Notes under the pieces: generated by a model
Databases searched by the model: none
Told to the model about the DNA's origin: nothing
Seen by the model: only the letters and a program-made list of their open reading frames with translations
Made by a program: the position numbers and the translations under genes
From: Rugalucina vietnamica
Taxonomy: Eukaryota > Mollusca > Bivalvia > Lucinida > Lucinidae
Assembly: GCA_964017185.1 (NCBI GenBank)
Contig: OZ024882.1
Span: forward strand, 41,017,988 to 41,081,987
DNA: 64,000 nt
Reading direction: 5' to 3'
Shown here: one piece after another, positions 23,301 to 30,369 of the stretch
Position numbering within the stretch: the first letter of the stretch is position 1
Layout: each line of letters begins with the position of its first letter

Positions 23301-25622
23301 AGGACAGAATCATGGTACCTGTAAATGTGAAGATGATCTGTCTTTATTTCTATATCACAAAAAAGTCAAAAGACATTGGGTAGAAGTTTGTTTGTTTGTA
23401 TTGTGCTTTACATGTACTAGTGATGGGCCGATGATCAATTATAATCGAAAGCTAGTTGGTTTGGGCTTCCGATTGCGATAATCGATAGTAAAATGCAGCA
23501 ATCGATTGTAATCGGTTTCAACACTCAGGGTGTAGACATTTTCACTTTTTGTGCATTTTATATTTGACAAAAGTTTTAGGTTAGTAAAAAATTTCAGAGT
23601 TTGAGGTAGATCTCACTTTTCACAACTTGTACTTGCCTATATAACTACTTTGGAGCAATTTGTCTTTTTCATTTTCTTCAAAATATCAGAACAGAAAGGT
23701 AAAAATTTCTAAATGCATGCCATCTTTGTTCATGTAAGAGGAATTGTTTCCAAATAAATAGCCATATCTAACAGAGACTTAATGGCTCTCTCTTTGACCC
23801 CTCAGTCTGCACATAAACATCTCACCATGGTGATGACACGCATGATGGGCAATTGCACAATATATAGCTAATTGAACCGATTACACAATCGATAGCTAGT
23901 TGGTTTAGTCCTTCCGATTATAAACCGGTAATCGATTGCAATTTCAAACCGATGGCCCAACACTAACATGTACTGTCCACAGCTAAGGTCATGTTAGGAT
24001 GGTCATTAAACTAGCCAAACTTTGCCTGGGTAAGCCTCCTAGAGGTACATTTACTTTAATAGTGCACATTATAAACCGGTAATCGATTGCAATTTCAAAC
24101 CGATGGCCCAACACTAACATGTACTGTCCACAGCTAAGGTCATGTTAGGATGGTCATTAAACTAGCCAAACTTTGCCTGGGTAAGCCTCCTAGAGGTACA
24201 TTTACTTTAATAGTGCACATTTCTTTCCCCAGCTAACTTACAAGTGACAAAGGCTCTGCTTGAATCAAGGAAAGAGGGAGAATGGCTGTAGAAATTTTTT
24301 CACGACCAAATCTTTGTGATAGAAATATAATGGATAAGAAATAAGAATCAGACACACTATGGATAAAGCTATCGTGCCTGATATTGGTTGTAGTGTTAAA
24401 CCATACCTAAGTAAAATAGGATCTGTGGGCGTAACTTTTTCTCAACAACTTTCCCATAGGAGTCTTTGTCTTGATTTTTGTGGAGTTTTTTAGCTTGAAG
24501 TTTTGCAAAACTGCCCAAATCTTTTCGGTATTGTCCGTATATCTGTTGGAAAAAAGGTTAACATATGGTTTGTACATGTACATACAGTTTTAAATATATG
24601 GTGCATAACTCTGAGATCAAATTTAATTTCTTTCGTTGATGATTGCTTGCTAAAATTGACATTTTCCCAGGGTTTATAAATACCCAACCAGAAGGTTGGA
24701 ATTGAGGCTTTTTTATTATGGAGCAATCACTTCCTTGATATAAATCAGTACTATGGGAAGTTACTGAGTCTTGCTAAGGACACAACCCTGAATCTATAAA
24801 GACTCCACGGCAACATATGAGCCACATCATGAAAAAAACAACAGATTTTTGCATTAGCGAAAACAAAGGTGCAGATCAGCTTTGCTGTTAACTGTGAAGC
24901 TGATCAGTGCCTTTGTTTTCGCTACGCAGATAGACTAGTACAATTTCTCTTCTTGAATCCAAAGTTTCAAGCTTCTAGTCTGTTTCAGTAACTGTACAAG
25001 TCGGTTTGTGTCAGACCTGGTCGGAAACCCCGAAGACCGGTTTTATCGCTTCGTGGCTCATATAGTAACTGGTAATCTAAGACTTCTCCAATGTGAAATA
25101 GCCTTCCTTTAGTTTCGAATGGTGGCTACTGACAAGACCCAAGGTGGGTTTGCAGCCAGAGAATACTGGCTATGAAAAGTATGACGATATGCCTGATGGT
25201 GTCTGTACTTTATACAACTGGAGGAAGAAGGGCACATCCTGGGGGAGTGGAACCTTATTCATGAATGAATGGTACAATCTTCTTTTGATATTAGCGATTT
25301 ATTTTTGACCCCCTTTTGTTAAGCTGAAACTTCTGTAATGAAGATACACATTCAAAAAATTCTGACAGGCAGCTTATGTTGTTATTTTGCTATGAAAATA
25401 CTCAATATACCCTTCCCCACCCACATTTTCTACACTGTAACAGCGAACTTACTTCCTGTTTTTACAAAAGAACATGAACATAAATTCGATATTTAAATTC
25501 CAAAATAAATATAAGTCATGCATCCACAAAGCAGATTTGTTAAGTAGCCTGATAAACTTGTGCGAAGTCAACAAAACACTTACCAAAGTTTGTTCATAAC
25601 CGAAGTCTTGTTTTTCCGCCAT
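1723..25622 (-). CDS. CLCN2: ClC-2-like voltage-gated chloride channel, 19 exons, 3' end off window
   Basis: Family knowledge: ClC-1/2/K channels are homodimeric plasma-membrane chloride channels, each subunit with its own pore and two C-terminal CBS domains. Seen: 19 exons with GT-AG borders whose phases all agree, 2242 coding nt (747 residues). In order they give the N-terminal [18 protein letters not shown] segment typical of ClC-1/2, the first membrane helices, GSGIPE (exon 5), the gating motif GKE|GPFVH split across exons 5 and 6, a Pro/Gly-rich [12 protein letters not shown] (exon 11), GVFVPVF (exon 13, the GxFxP filter), GGYAVVG (exon 14), and VEDIMVREV plus ESMILLGSV of CBS1 (exons 17-18). 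CBS2 and the stop codon are not in the window; the human protein is near 900 residues, so about 150 are missing. The start ATG is in good context (AAG before, GCG after). An upstream in-frame ATG at 25670 is possible but less likely. Repeats have invaded nearly every intron. An orthologue of one particular vertebrate paralogue is not implied. Confidence 0.94.
2189..2300 (+). repeat. tRNA-derived SINE fragment
   Basis: TTAGCTCAGTGGTTAGTG resembles a Pol III A box and GGGTTTGCACTC a degraded B box, about 35 bp apart. The TTAGCTCAGTG block is stuttered three times. The 3' part of the element was not delimited. Confidence 0.6.
2427..3145. mobile_element. Mariner/Tc1-type inverted-repeat element (719 bp)
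   Basis: Terminal inverted repeats beginning CAGTCAGACATAAGTTAAGC at both ends, flanked by TA on each side (2425-2426 and 3146-3147), the target duplication typical of Tc1/mariner. No transposase frame is present. Inserted in the ClC intron between exons 18 and 19. Confidence 0.82.
3219..3502 (-). CDS. CLCN2: ClC exon 18 (CBS1 end and linker)
   Basis: Completes Glu and reads [18 protein letters not shown], the end of CBS1. An acidic stretch and a proline-rich segment follow ([15 protein letters not shown]), then a lysine-rich stretch. Acceptor ATAATGTTTCAG, donor AGATCT|GTAAGTG, 94 codons, phase 0 out. The linker between the CBS domains is variable in the family, so only the start is strongly diagnostic. 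Confidence 0.92.
4054..4287 (+). mobile_element. tRNA-derived SINE with 12-bp target duplication at a ClC splice donor
   Basis: The body (4066-4275) has an A box (GGCATAGTGGTAGAGCG), a B box (GGTTCGATCCC) and a (CAAA)n tail. It is bordered by perfect 12-bp direct repeats TTACCTGTTGAG at 4054-4065 and 4276-4287. On the minus strand that repeat is CTCAACAG|GTAA, the exon 17 donor. The element therefore inserted exactly across the exon-intron border and duplicated the splice site. Confidence 0.9.
4280..4413 (-). CDS. CLCN2: ClC exon 17 (CBS1, first part)
   Basis: Completes Ser and reads [20 protein letters not shown], then YKELKELL...TYPLVDST plus one base. VEDIMVR and the PLVDS strand are the CBS1 signature of ClC-2. 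Acceptor CTTTGTTTCAG. The present donor is CAACAG|GTAATT, created where a SINE landed in the splice site; a second copy of the original CAACAG|GTAAGA lies at 4053-4065 beyond the SINE. An inverted-repeat element begins only about 17 nt outside the acceptor. Confidence 0.92.
4431..4650. mobile_element. Palindromic MITE, family A (GAGCCGCCTCGTGGG ends)
   Basis: Ends resemble GAACCACCGCATGGGAAAAC and its inverse CCCACGAGGCAGCTC. The interior has a hairpin around AGCTGATCAGCGCCTTTG. Same family as 12298-12531, 12574-12820, 19081-19302, 20252-20484, 24819-25060 and 39071-39276. It abuts the acceptor of ClC exon 17. Confidence 0.8.
4949..5064 (-). CDS. CLCN2: ClC exon 16 (last membrane helix)
   Basis: Reads [20 protein letters not shown] then [14 protein letters not shown]; the QPS.YDSIIR.K.LPYLP signature marks the exit from the membrane toward CBS1. 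Acceptor TCATTCCAG, donor CAAG|GTAAAA, phase 2 out. Confidence 0.94.
5312..7128. mobile_element. Inverted-repeat element filled with about 180-bp tandem units
   Basis: Both ends carry GTATACCCCCCGCAAAA in opposite orientation. The inside consists of about eight diverged tandem units sharing CTTCATGCACATCTTCAATA and AGGAGTTGATTTCACAAAGT, then a run of TGACGGAA repeats at 7015-7080. A partial relative lies inverted at 28205-28885. No gene inside. Confidence 0.75.
7324..7421 (-). CDS. CLCN2: ClC exon 15
   Basis: Reads [20 protein letters not shown] then [12 protein letters not shown], a strongly conserved ClC helix. Acceptor ATGTTTCAG, donor GTG|GTATGT, phase 0 out. Confidence 0.94.
7784..7894 (-). 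CDS. CLCN2: ClC exon 14 (GGYAVVG)
   Basis: Completes Gly and reads [18 protein letters not shown], then ends VPGGYAVV plus one base. The Tyr belongs to the pore-lining region of ClC channels. Acceptor TTCTGTGAACAG, donor GTGG|GTATGT; 36 codons with both split Gly codons fitting. Confidence 0.94.
8077..8141 (-). repeat. tRNA-derived SINE fragment
   Basis: On the minus strand TAGCTCAAATGGTAGACAG (A-box-like) is followed by TCTGCTTCAGGAGCC and AGTTTGAGCCC (B-box-like). It shares the TCTGCTTCAGGAGCC core with the fragment at 2218-2280. Confidence 0.5.
8201..10864 (-). repeat. Tandem array of 34 copies of ClC pore exon 13 with donor
   Basis: Donor positions were counted one by one. Units are 78 bp: the 70-nt exon plus an 8-nt spacer, usually GTGAGTAG. 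Twenty-six steps are exactly 78 bp from 8200 to 10228; the rest differ by an 18-bp in-frame internal duplication (copy 10229-10316) or one extra base (copies starting 10481 and 10638). All 34 keep GTGAG. In the channel frame nine copies have Trp to TAG (starting 8435, 8747, 8825, 8981, 9059, 9137, 9293, 10325, 10717) and two have a TAA (8903, 9527), leaving 21 without stop or frameshift. The spacer puts an in-frame TAG after each copy (GGT GAG TAG), so reading from one copy into the next terminates. The last copy is followed by GTGAGTATG. Confidence 0.95.
10795..10864 (-). CDS. CLCN2: ClC exon 13 (GxFxP pore exon, transcription-proximal copy)
   Basis: Seventy nt, [20 protein letters not shown] then FTI and the first base of Gly. 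Acceptor TTCAAATTTCAG is unique to this copy; donor ATAG|GTGAGT. It joins exon 12 (...IFIVMN) in phase 0 and exon 14 (GT GCA GCC...) in phase 1. It carries the GVFVP filter motif whose backbone lines the chloride path. This is the first of 34 tandem copies and the only one with a conventional pyrimidine-bearing acceptor, so it is the likely functional exon. Confidence 0.9.
10965..11335. repeat. Minisatellite, about 29-bp units
   Basis: Imperfect tandem repeats of a unit like TTGTTCTTTTTGTTTGGATA followed by TGAATAGAA, about a dozen copies, in the ClC intron between exons 12 and 13. Apparent reading frames through it on both strands are low-complexity and not genes. Confidence 0.8.
11704..11856 (-). 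CDS. CLCN2: ClC exon 12
   Basis: Fifty-one codons, phase 0 at both ends. Begins [16 protein letters not shown] and ends [13 protein letters not shown]; the LFDN.TW and LVIFILMKFW landmarks of ClC-2 match across this junction with exon 13 (FWMAAL). Acceptor ATTATTTTCCAG, donor AAT|GTGAGT. Confidence 0.92.
11877..11915 (-). repeat. Partial duplicate of ClC exon 12 start
   Basis: The ACAGCTTG.CGGTGGGTTAA block spanning the first codons and acceptor of exon 12 (11836-11860) recurs here about 47 bp upstream in transcription, with one substitution and a CAG-like end. It is too short to be an exon. Confidence 0.6.
12088..12177 (-). repeat. Partial copy of the SINE found at 4066
   Basis: The minus strand reads GAGGTCCTGGGTTTTACCCA ... 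GTTGTGTCCTTGAGCAAGACA, matching the B-box and body of the SINE at 4066-4275. The A-box end is missing. Confidence 0.65.
12298..12531. mobile_element. MITE family A
   Basis: Ends GAGCCGCCCCATGGGAGAAC and CCCACGAGGCCGCTC, with a central hairpin AGCTTCGCGGTAACCGC. It lies about 40 bp from another copy in the opposite orientation. Confidence 0.82.
12574..12820. mobile_element. MITE family A, opposite orientation
   Basis: Begins GAGCCGCCTCGTGGGAAAAC and ends ATGAGGCGGCTC. The central hairpin is AGCTTCTCGGTTACCGAGAAGC. With 12298-12531 it forms an inverted pair. Confidence 0.83.
12991..13160. mobile_element. Degraded MITE family A
   Basis: GAGCTGCATCATGAGAAAAC at one end, then a recognisable but eroded hairpin (GATCAGTTATTGCACAGCTG). 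The far end is lost. Confidence 0.5.
13279..13321. repeat. AT-rich hairpin
   Basis: TCTGCTGATAAATGCTAAAA is followed closely by its inverse TAATATTTATCAGCAGA, a near-perfect hairpin in intron 12. It is flanked by CAGCTGAG-type palindromes at 13185-13195 and 13332-13347. Confidence 0.55.
13389..13650 (-). repeat. Two extra partial copies of ClC exon 11
   Basis: Downstream of exon 11 in transcription are two further copies of its body with donor: 13564 to about 13648, and 13389-13456. The first follows directly, copying from the TTTTATATACCCAG region. The second starts after GTGTTCCAG and has changed FPPG to FPLG. Both begin at AG|GTATTATT, which needs a phase-1 upstream exon, whereas exon 10 ends in phase 2, so neither can replace exon 11 in frame. 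They look like decaying tandem duplicates inside intron 11. Confidence 0.8.
13654..13738 (-). CDS. CLCN2: ClC exon 11 (complete copy)
   Basis: Reads [20 protein letters not shown] then LGQFFAGL, phase 2 in and phase 0 out, with acceptor TTTTATTTTCAG and donor TTG|GTAAGTTG. It is the only one of three tandem copies whose acceptor phase fits exon 10. Confidence 0.88.
14196..14297 (-). CDS. CLCN2: ClC exon 10
   Basis: Completes Gly and reads [16 protein letters not shown], a clear match to the SGFGGALF segment of ClC-2, followed by a basic stretch. Acceptor TTAATTTTCAG, donor AAAAA|GTAAGT, phase 2 out. Confidence 0.9.
14897..15138. mobile_element. Palindromic MITE, family B (CTGGGCCAGTTGTTCAAAA ends)
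   Basis: Terminal inverted repeats GGGGCCAGTTGTTCAAAAC and TTTTGAACAACTTGGCCC with a central hairpin CTTTGCATTGCAAAGGATTC. Other copies at 21042-21264 and 22954-23197. Confidence 0.8.
15302..15540. mobile_element. Degraded MITE family A
   Basis: GAGCCACAAAGCAAGAAAAC at the left, a central palindrome GATCCGATCAGCTGTGC, and GCTGGTTTTC at the right. It is eroded compared with other copies. Confidence 0.5.
15564..15822. mobile_element. Hairpin MITE, family C
   Basis: A long inner palindrome around GAACC(GCCT)...AGGAGGTTCTAACGTGTAC, bordered by ACATAGATTG-type arms. Degenerate terminal repeats CATCAGGATAACATGTC and its inverse near GCATGCTTTCGTAATG. Other copies at 16648, 17239, 18736 and 19482. 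Confidence 0.75.
15876..15960 (-). CDS. CLCN2: ClC exon 9
   Basis: Encodes [20 protein letters not shown] then LVAFSFVG; the FKT...DFPFD..EL pattern matches ClC-2. Acceptor TATATTTTCAG, donor TTGG|GTGAGT, phase 2 out. Confidence 0.92.
16648..16925. mobile_element. Hairpin MITE, family C
   Basis: The clearest copy: the centre GAACCGCCTCGCCGAGGCGG is a near-perfect hairpin continued by CATAGACTGTGGGTACTCGT arms. Ends CATCAGGAAAACATGTCC and GGCATGTTTTCGTAATG. Confidence 0.8.
16984..17179. mobile_element. Short Tc1/mariner-like MITE
   Basis: Inverted ends CACCTGGACCTCTTTATAAC and GTTATAAAGAGGTTGTGGTG, flanked by TA on each side. About 196 bp. Confidence 0.7.
17239..18366. mobile_element. Family C MITE interrupted by an 859-bp element
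   Basis: The family C sequence begins CATCAGGAAAACATGTC and runs to the GGTATGCAGGAGTATA block, is broken at 17306-18164, and resumes ACATTTCTTATTTTTGG through to GGGCAAGTTTTCATAATG. This dates the inner element as younger. Confidence 0.8.
17306..18164. mobile_element. 859-bp element with CAGTGCTCCAGATA ends, copy 1
   Basis: Begins CAGTGCTCCAGATAA and ends TATCTGGAGCACTG. AGTATA is duplicated directly on both sides (17300-17305, 18165-18170). The ends resemble hAT elements, but hAT normally duplicates 8 bp, so the superfamily is unsure. Small frames inside are identical to those in copy 2 and have no recognisable product. Confidence 0.85.
18380..18505 (-). CDS. CLCN2: ClC exon 8
   Basis: Encodes [20 protein letters not shown], then a helix ending in WLKYTG; VLFSIE.T is a family landmark. 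Acceptor CTATTTTTCAG, donor ACAG|GTAAAT. It lies just inside the left of the two 859-bp inverted elements. Confidence 0.92.
18574..18735. mobile_element. Truncated MITE family A fused to family C
   Basis: GAGCTGCGATGCGAGAAAAC through GCTGATCAGCTGTGCAGTTA, then the sequence switches abruptly at about 18736 into the family C hairpin. Confidence 0.6.
18736..18895. mobile_element. Truncated family C MITE
   Basis: CTCCAAAACACAGATTGTGG followed by its inverse CCACAATCTATGTTTTGAGC and the usual right end (GCATGGGCAAATATTCGTAATG). The left part is missing. Confidence 0.65.
18928..19006 (-). CDS. CLCN2: ClC exon 7
   Basis: Encodes [19 protein letters not shown] then TFAAPIGG, a highly conserved ClC stretch. 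Acceptor CTATTTTTCAG, donor GGGG|GTAAGA, 26 codons plus one base. Confidence 0.93.
19081..19302. mobile_element. MITE family A
   Basis: Starts GAGCCAGTCTTTGGGGTTTC, ends CATGAAGCGGCTC. The central hairpin is AGCTTCGCAGTAACTGCGAAGC. Confidence 0.75.
19482..19757. mobile_element. Hairpin MITE, family C
   Basis: CATCAGGATAACATGTCCG at the left, GCGCGTTTTCGTAATGG at the right, with a central GAACCGCCTACTG / AGTGAGGCGGTTC hairpin. Confidence 0.75.
19898..19972 (-). CDS. CLCN2: ClC exon 6
   Basis: Twenty-five codons, [16 protein letters not shown]..., phase 0 at both ends, acceptor GTGTTTTCCAG and donor CAG|GTAATC. Continues the GKEGPFVH motif. Confidence 0.93.
20252..20484. mobile_element. MITE family A, best-preserved copy
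   Basis: GAGCCGCCTCGTGGGAAAAC and its inverse TTTTCCCATGAGGCGGCT, with an internal hairpin AGCTTCGCGGTTACCGCGAAGC. The long minus-strand frame through it is a by-product of the palindrome. Confidence 0.85.
20569..20702 (-). CDS. CLCN2: ClC exon 5 (GSGIP motif, gating Glu)
   Basis: Acceptor TATTTCTCCAG, donor GAG|GTAAGA. Begins by completing Gly and reads [20 protein letters not shown], the first selectivity-filter loop. It ends PFGKE; that Glu is the gating glutamate of the GKEGP motif, whose GP starts exon 6. Confidence 0.94.
21042..21264. mobile_element. MITE family B
   Basis: CTGGACCCAGTTGCTCG at the left, TTTTGAACAACTCGGCCCAG at the right, and a central palindrome GAATCCTTTGCAGTGCAAAG. 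Confidence 0.78.
21285..21413 (-). CDS. CLCN2: ClC exon 4
   Basis: Acceptor ATATTTCCAG, donor ATTG|GTAAGT. Encodes a membrane helix ([15 protein letters not shown]) and ends HLVSPQAIG, just before the GSGIP chloride-binding loop in exon 5. An inverted-repeat element (21042-21264) ends only about 20 nt from this donor. Confidence 0.92.
21670..22528. mobile_element. 859-bp element, copy 2 (inverted)
   Basis: Same length and nearly the same sequence as 17306-18164 in reverse orientation. By eye the clear difference is one base in the GGTAC(A/T)GGTC block. A clean target duplication was not seen (AATTTA left, TATAAT right). Confidence 0.85.
22764..22895 (-). CDS. CLCN2: ClC exon 3 (first membrane helix)
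   Basis: Acceptor TTCAATTTTCAG, donor AAG|GTAAAAT. Encodes [19 protein letters not shown] then a hydrophobic helix ([17 protein letters not shown]), matching the VGEDWIF and MDY landmarks of helix B in the family. Confidence 0.92.
22954..23197. mobile_element. MITE family B
   Basis: AGGACCCAGTTATTCAAAA and TTTTGAACAACTGGCCCCAGG ends, the first more eroded, with the central palindrome CTTTGCATTGCAAAGG. Confidence 0.75.
23418..23965. mobile_element. hAT-like non-autonomous element (548 bp)
   Basis: Ends TAGTGATGGGCCGATG and ATGGCCCAACACTA (inverse of TAGTGTTGGGCCAT). A perfect 8-bp target duplication ACATGTAC flanks it (23410-23417 and 23966-23973), the size used by hAT transposases. The interior carries repeated ATCGAT motifs and no transposase. 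Confidence 0.85.
23917..24218. repeat. Exact 151-bp tandem duplication
   Basis: ATTATAAACCGGTAATCGAT starts at 23917 and again at 24068, and the 151 bp that follow repeat without a difference I can see. The unit covers the right end of the hAT-like element, its target duplication and flanking DNA. It is either a recent duplication or an assembly artefact. Confidence 0.85.
24407..24542 (-). CDS. CLCN2: ClC exon 2
   Basis: Acceptor TTTTTTCCAACAG, donor TTAG|GTATGG, 45 codons plus one base. Encodes [14 protein letters not shown] and then a lysine-rich cytoplasmic stretch. It aligns with the N-terminal cytoplasmic region of ClC-2. Phase 0 in, phase 1 out, matching exon 3. Confidence 0.9.
24819..25060. 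mobile_element. MITE family A
   Basis: GAGCCACATCATGAAAAAAAC at the left, GCTTCGTGGCTC at the right. The hairpin AGCTTTGCTGTTAACTGTGAAGC is in the middle. It lies in ClC intron 1. Confidence 0.75.
25584..25622 (-). CDS. CLCN2: ClC exon 1 (start codon)
   Basis: Thirteen codons, [13 protein letters not shown], ending at donor TTG|GTAAGTG in phase 0. YEQTL followed by YG in exon 2 is the conserved N-terminal signature of ClC-1/2 channels. The ATG is preceded by AAAG and followed by GCGG, a favourable context. The 5' UTR and promoter were not delimited. Confidence 0.9.
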
Positions 25623-26128
25623 CTTTGTTGTTGTTGTTTTGTAAAATCCGCCGTTGACTTTTCTGTGCACCAGATATTGGGCTATTAATGACCTAGACCA
25701 GTTTCAATTTTAAGTTTCAATATGCTTGAGACAAGCACATTGCAATGAAATCGAACTGAAATGAGAATGACAGAATGATGCAATCAAAAATAAAATCAAG
25801 TTCTCAATATATATCCGAGAGCATGACCAAATGGAATAAGTCTATCAAGACTGATGAAACTGAGACAGTAAACTATTCTGATTCTGAGACGTTTACACGT
25901 GAGTACTTGAGATGGTCCTATATACTTAATATTACAGTAACCAGGGTCACTATAGGAGACCCTGCAGTAACATAATGATACAAGAGCAATTCAGCAAACT
26001 GATATGGTATAATTTGTGAATAACTGATCCACGTCATTGCTCCTCACTGCATATTGACCTTTCAATTCACTGCACGAGGCGCCGGGAAAAGATCAGTTAC
26101 TGTCGGTGTTTTATCCTGACATCGGGCT
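25623..26128. other. ClC 5' flank, no gene
   Basis: Upstream of the ClC start codon on the minus strand, so it should hold the 5' UTR and promoter. I see no convincing TATA box or start-site motif and make no finer call. Confidence 0.5.
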
Positions 26129-28204
<2,076 letters not shown>

Positions 28205-28885
28205 AAAATATGGACTGAAGGATCAATACTGCAAGAGTTATGCCACTTTGTAATTCTTAATGTTAGATGTTTGCTATTGTATAAACAGTGCATGCTTTGT
28301 GAAAACTCCTAGAGTTTTCAGTTTATCATTTTAATACTTTGCAGTTATCTTTCAGACATATTGAAGATGTGTTTGAAGATTTTTCTTGGTGAAAAAATAA
28401 CAATTTTACAGCGTTTTGAACTTAGCCAATTTTTATTCAATTTATATATTGAACAATGACATATAGTGCCTACTTTATGAAATCAACTCCTCCTAGACTT
28501 TTCAGTGTATCCTTTTAATACTTTGCAATTAGCTTTCAGCCATATTGCAGATGTGCATGAAGATTTTTCTTGATAAAAAAATAGTGTGAACAATTTTACA
28601 GTGTTTTAAACTAAGCCGTGTCCGTTCACTTTACATATGATATTGCCTGCCTCTCCTAGAGTTTTCAATAGATCCTTTTAATGCTTTGAAGTTGTCTTTC
28701 AGACATACTGATGATGTGCGTGAAGATTTTTCTTGAAGAAAAAAAAAATATTGTTAAGAATATGGATAAATTGCAGCTCTATGAAGAAGTTTGACGTCAT
28801 TAAAATACTTTGTAACTAGCCATCAAGGTTTACAAGTTATCACCTTGCGGGGGGGGGGGGTATACTGTAAGCCTTGCTTGCAGAC
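28205..28885. repeat. Partial inverted relative of the 5312-7128 element
   Basis: In reverse orientation it carries the same tandem-unit sequence (GAAATCAACTCCTCCTAG, CAGACATATTGAAGATGTG) and ends in GGGGGGGGGGTATACTGTAA, the element end. Confidence 0.7.
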
Positions 28886-30369
28886 ATTTTCTTGTTTCCT
28901 CTGAAATCTCTTAAATGTTTTTCTATCAACTAGCAGCAGACCTTTCTGTTGGATTCTTTTTAAAGAAGCCAACTTGTTTTATAATTGGGTTTAAGTTGTT
29001 TGAATTCCTGGTTCCTGGTTTTAAACTTTCTCGCCACCGATAGTGTACATGTATCATGAACCGTACAGTAATAATGCATGCAAATATATTTCCAATGTAA
29101 TTTCTATATTTTAGTACGGGCAAAAAGTATAAATTGCATTGGATGAATGCACTTGTCACAGGCCGTAGTTCCGCGTTTCCCTCTTCACGCATAGAATAAG
29201 CCGCGCCGAAAAATAAAACGAGCATGGGACTGAATCCCGCAAATTCGTTTTATCAAAAGGAGATGAATATGCTTTTGGTTTTATGAATGTTGCCAAAGGC
29301 TCCGAATGCACTCGCCTTGATACTTAAACTTCCAGACCTGAAAAGAAGATTCTAAACTTTTCCTATGAAACCAGACTACGCCCAAACATCTAGGACTGGC
29401 CGAAGTTGCTTGTTTCACACCCAATAGATAAATACATGCACTTAATATGCATGGTTCTGTCAGTCGATGTTATATACGAAAGCAAAGGAACAGATCAACT
29501 GAAAAGTTGTCTTAACTTTAAAGACGACGTCTCTTCTATGCCATGATGTACAAGTTTTATGATATGGTTAATTCCAAGGCATGATCAGAAGTCTTTAGAT
29601 TTTTTTTTTAGGTTTTAACGGGACGCGGCTCTAATTTAAACATAAAAAAACGTAACGTAACACTTGACTTAATGTAAATGAAATGCTAAATATGTTGTAA
29701 CTGTCATAAGTTTGTAGTACACATCCGCAGAAGAAATATAGTCTAAGTTAACATCATTTCTCAACCTTAATAATCAGGTGAAAAAATGTTTTCATGAGAA
29801 AATATATTTACTTGACAGTCTGAAACAGTCTATAAATCCCGTATTTTTTATTGTCGTTACTTGTAATTTTTCGGAGCCAAAGCAGACAGTAAAAAAAAAA
29901 AAGAGATTATAGTTACCCAATGGATTTAGATAAGCATCACAGTATACAAGACCCATAGTAACTCTGACGTCCCTTTTGTGGGACATAGGCAAACAGAATA
30001 GCCCCAGATGTGACGCCACAGAACGCGGTGTCCGATCTTAGGCTATTCTCTTTGCACAGAGAAATTTCATCGAGAAATGATATAAAAAATAAAAAATCAC
30101 TCCTGACACCCCTAAAACGAAAGTGGACTCACCCAACTGATAATGATGGTAGATTCCATTTGTCAAATATGAGTTAAATACACGCATCAAATGACGCAGC
30201 TCATCAAAAGGGGGAAATCTATAGAAAGGATAAAAAAATCTTTTCTGAGGCTTGCAAAAGGCTTTGGGAAGAAATACTGAATGGGAGTCATGAAGTTGAA
30301 ACGAAAATAGGTACAGTTACGGCTTTTAAACATTTTGTCACCGGCTATAAATTCGGATCCAATAAACAG
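28886..30369. other. Intergenic, no gene recognised
   Basis: AT-rich with several short frames that show no recognisable domain, splice signals in phase or repeat family. Confidence 0.45.
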
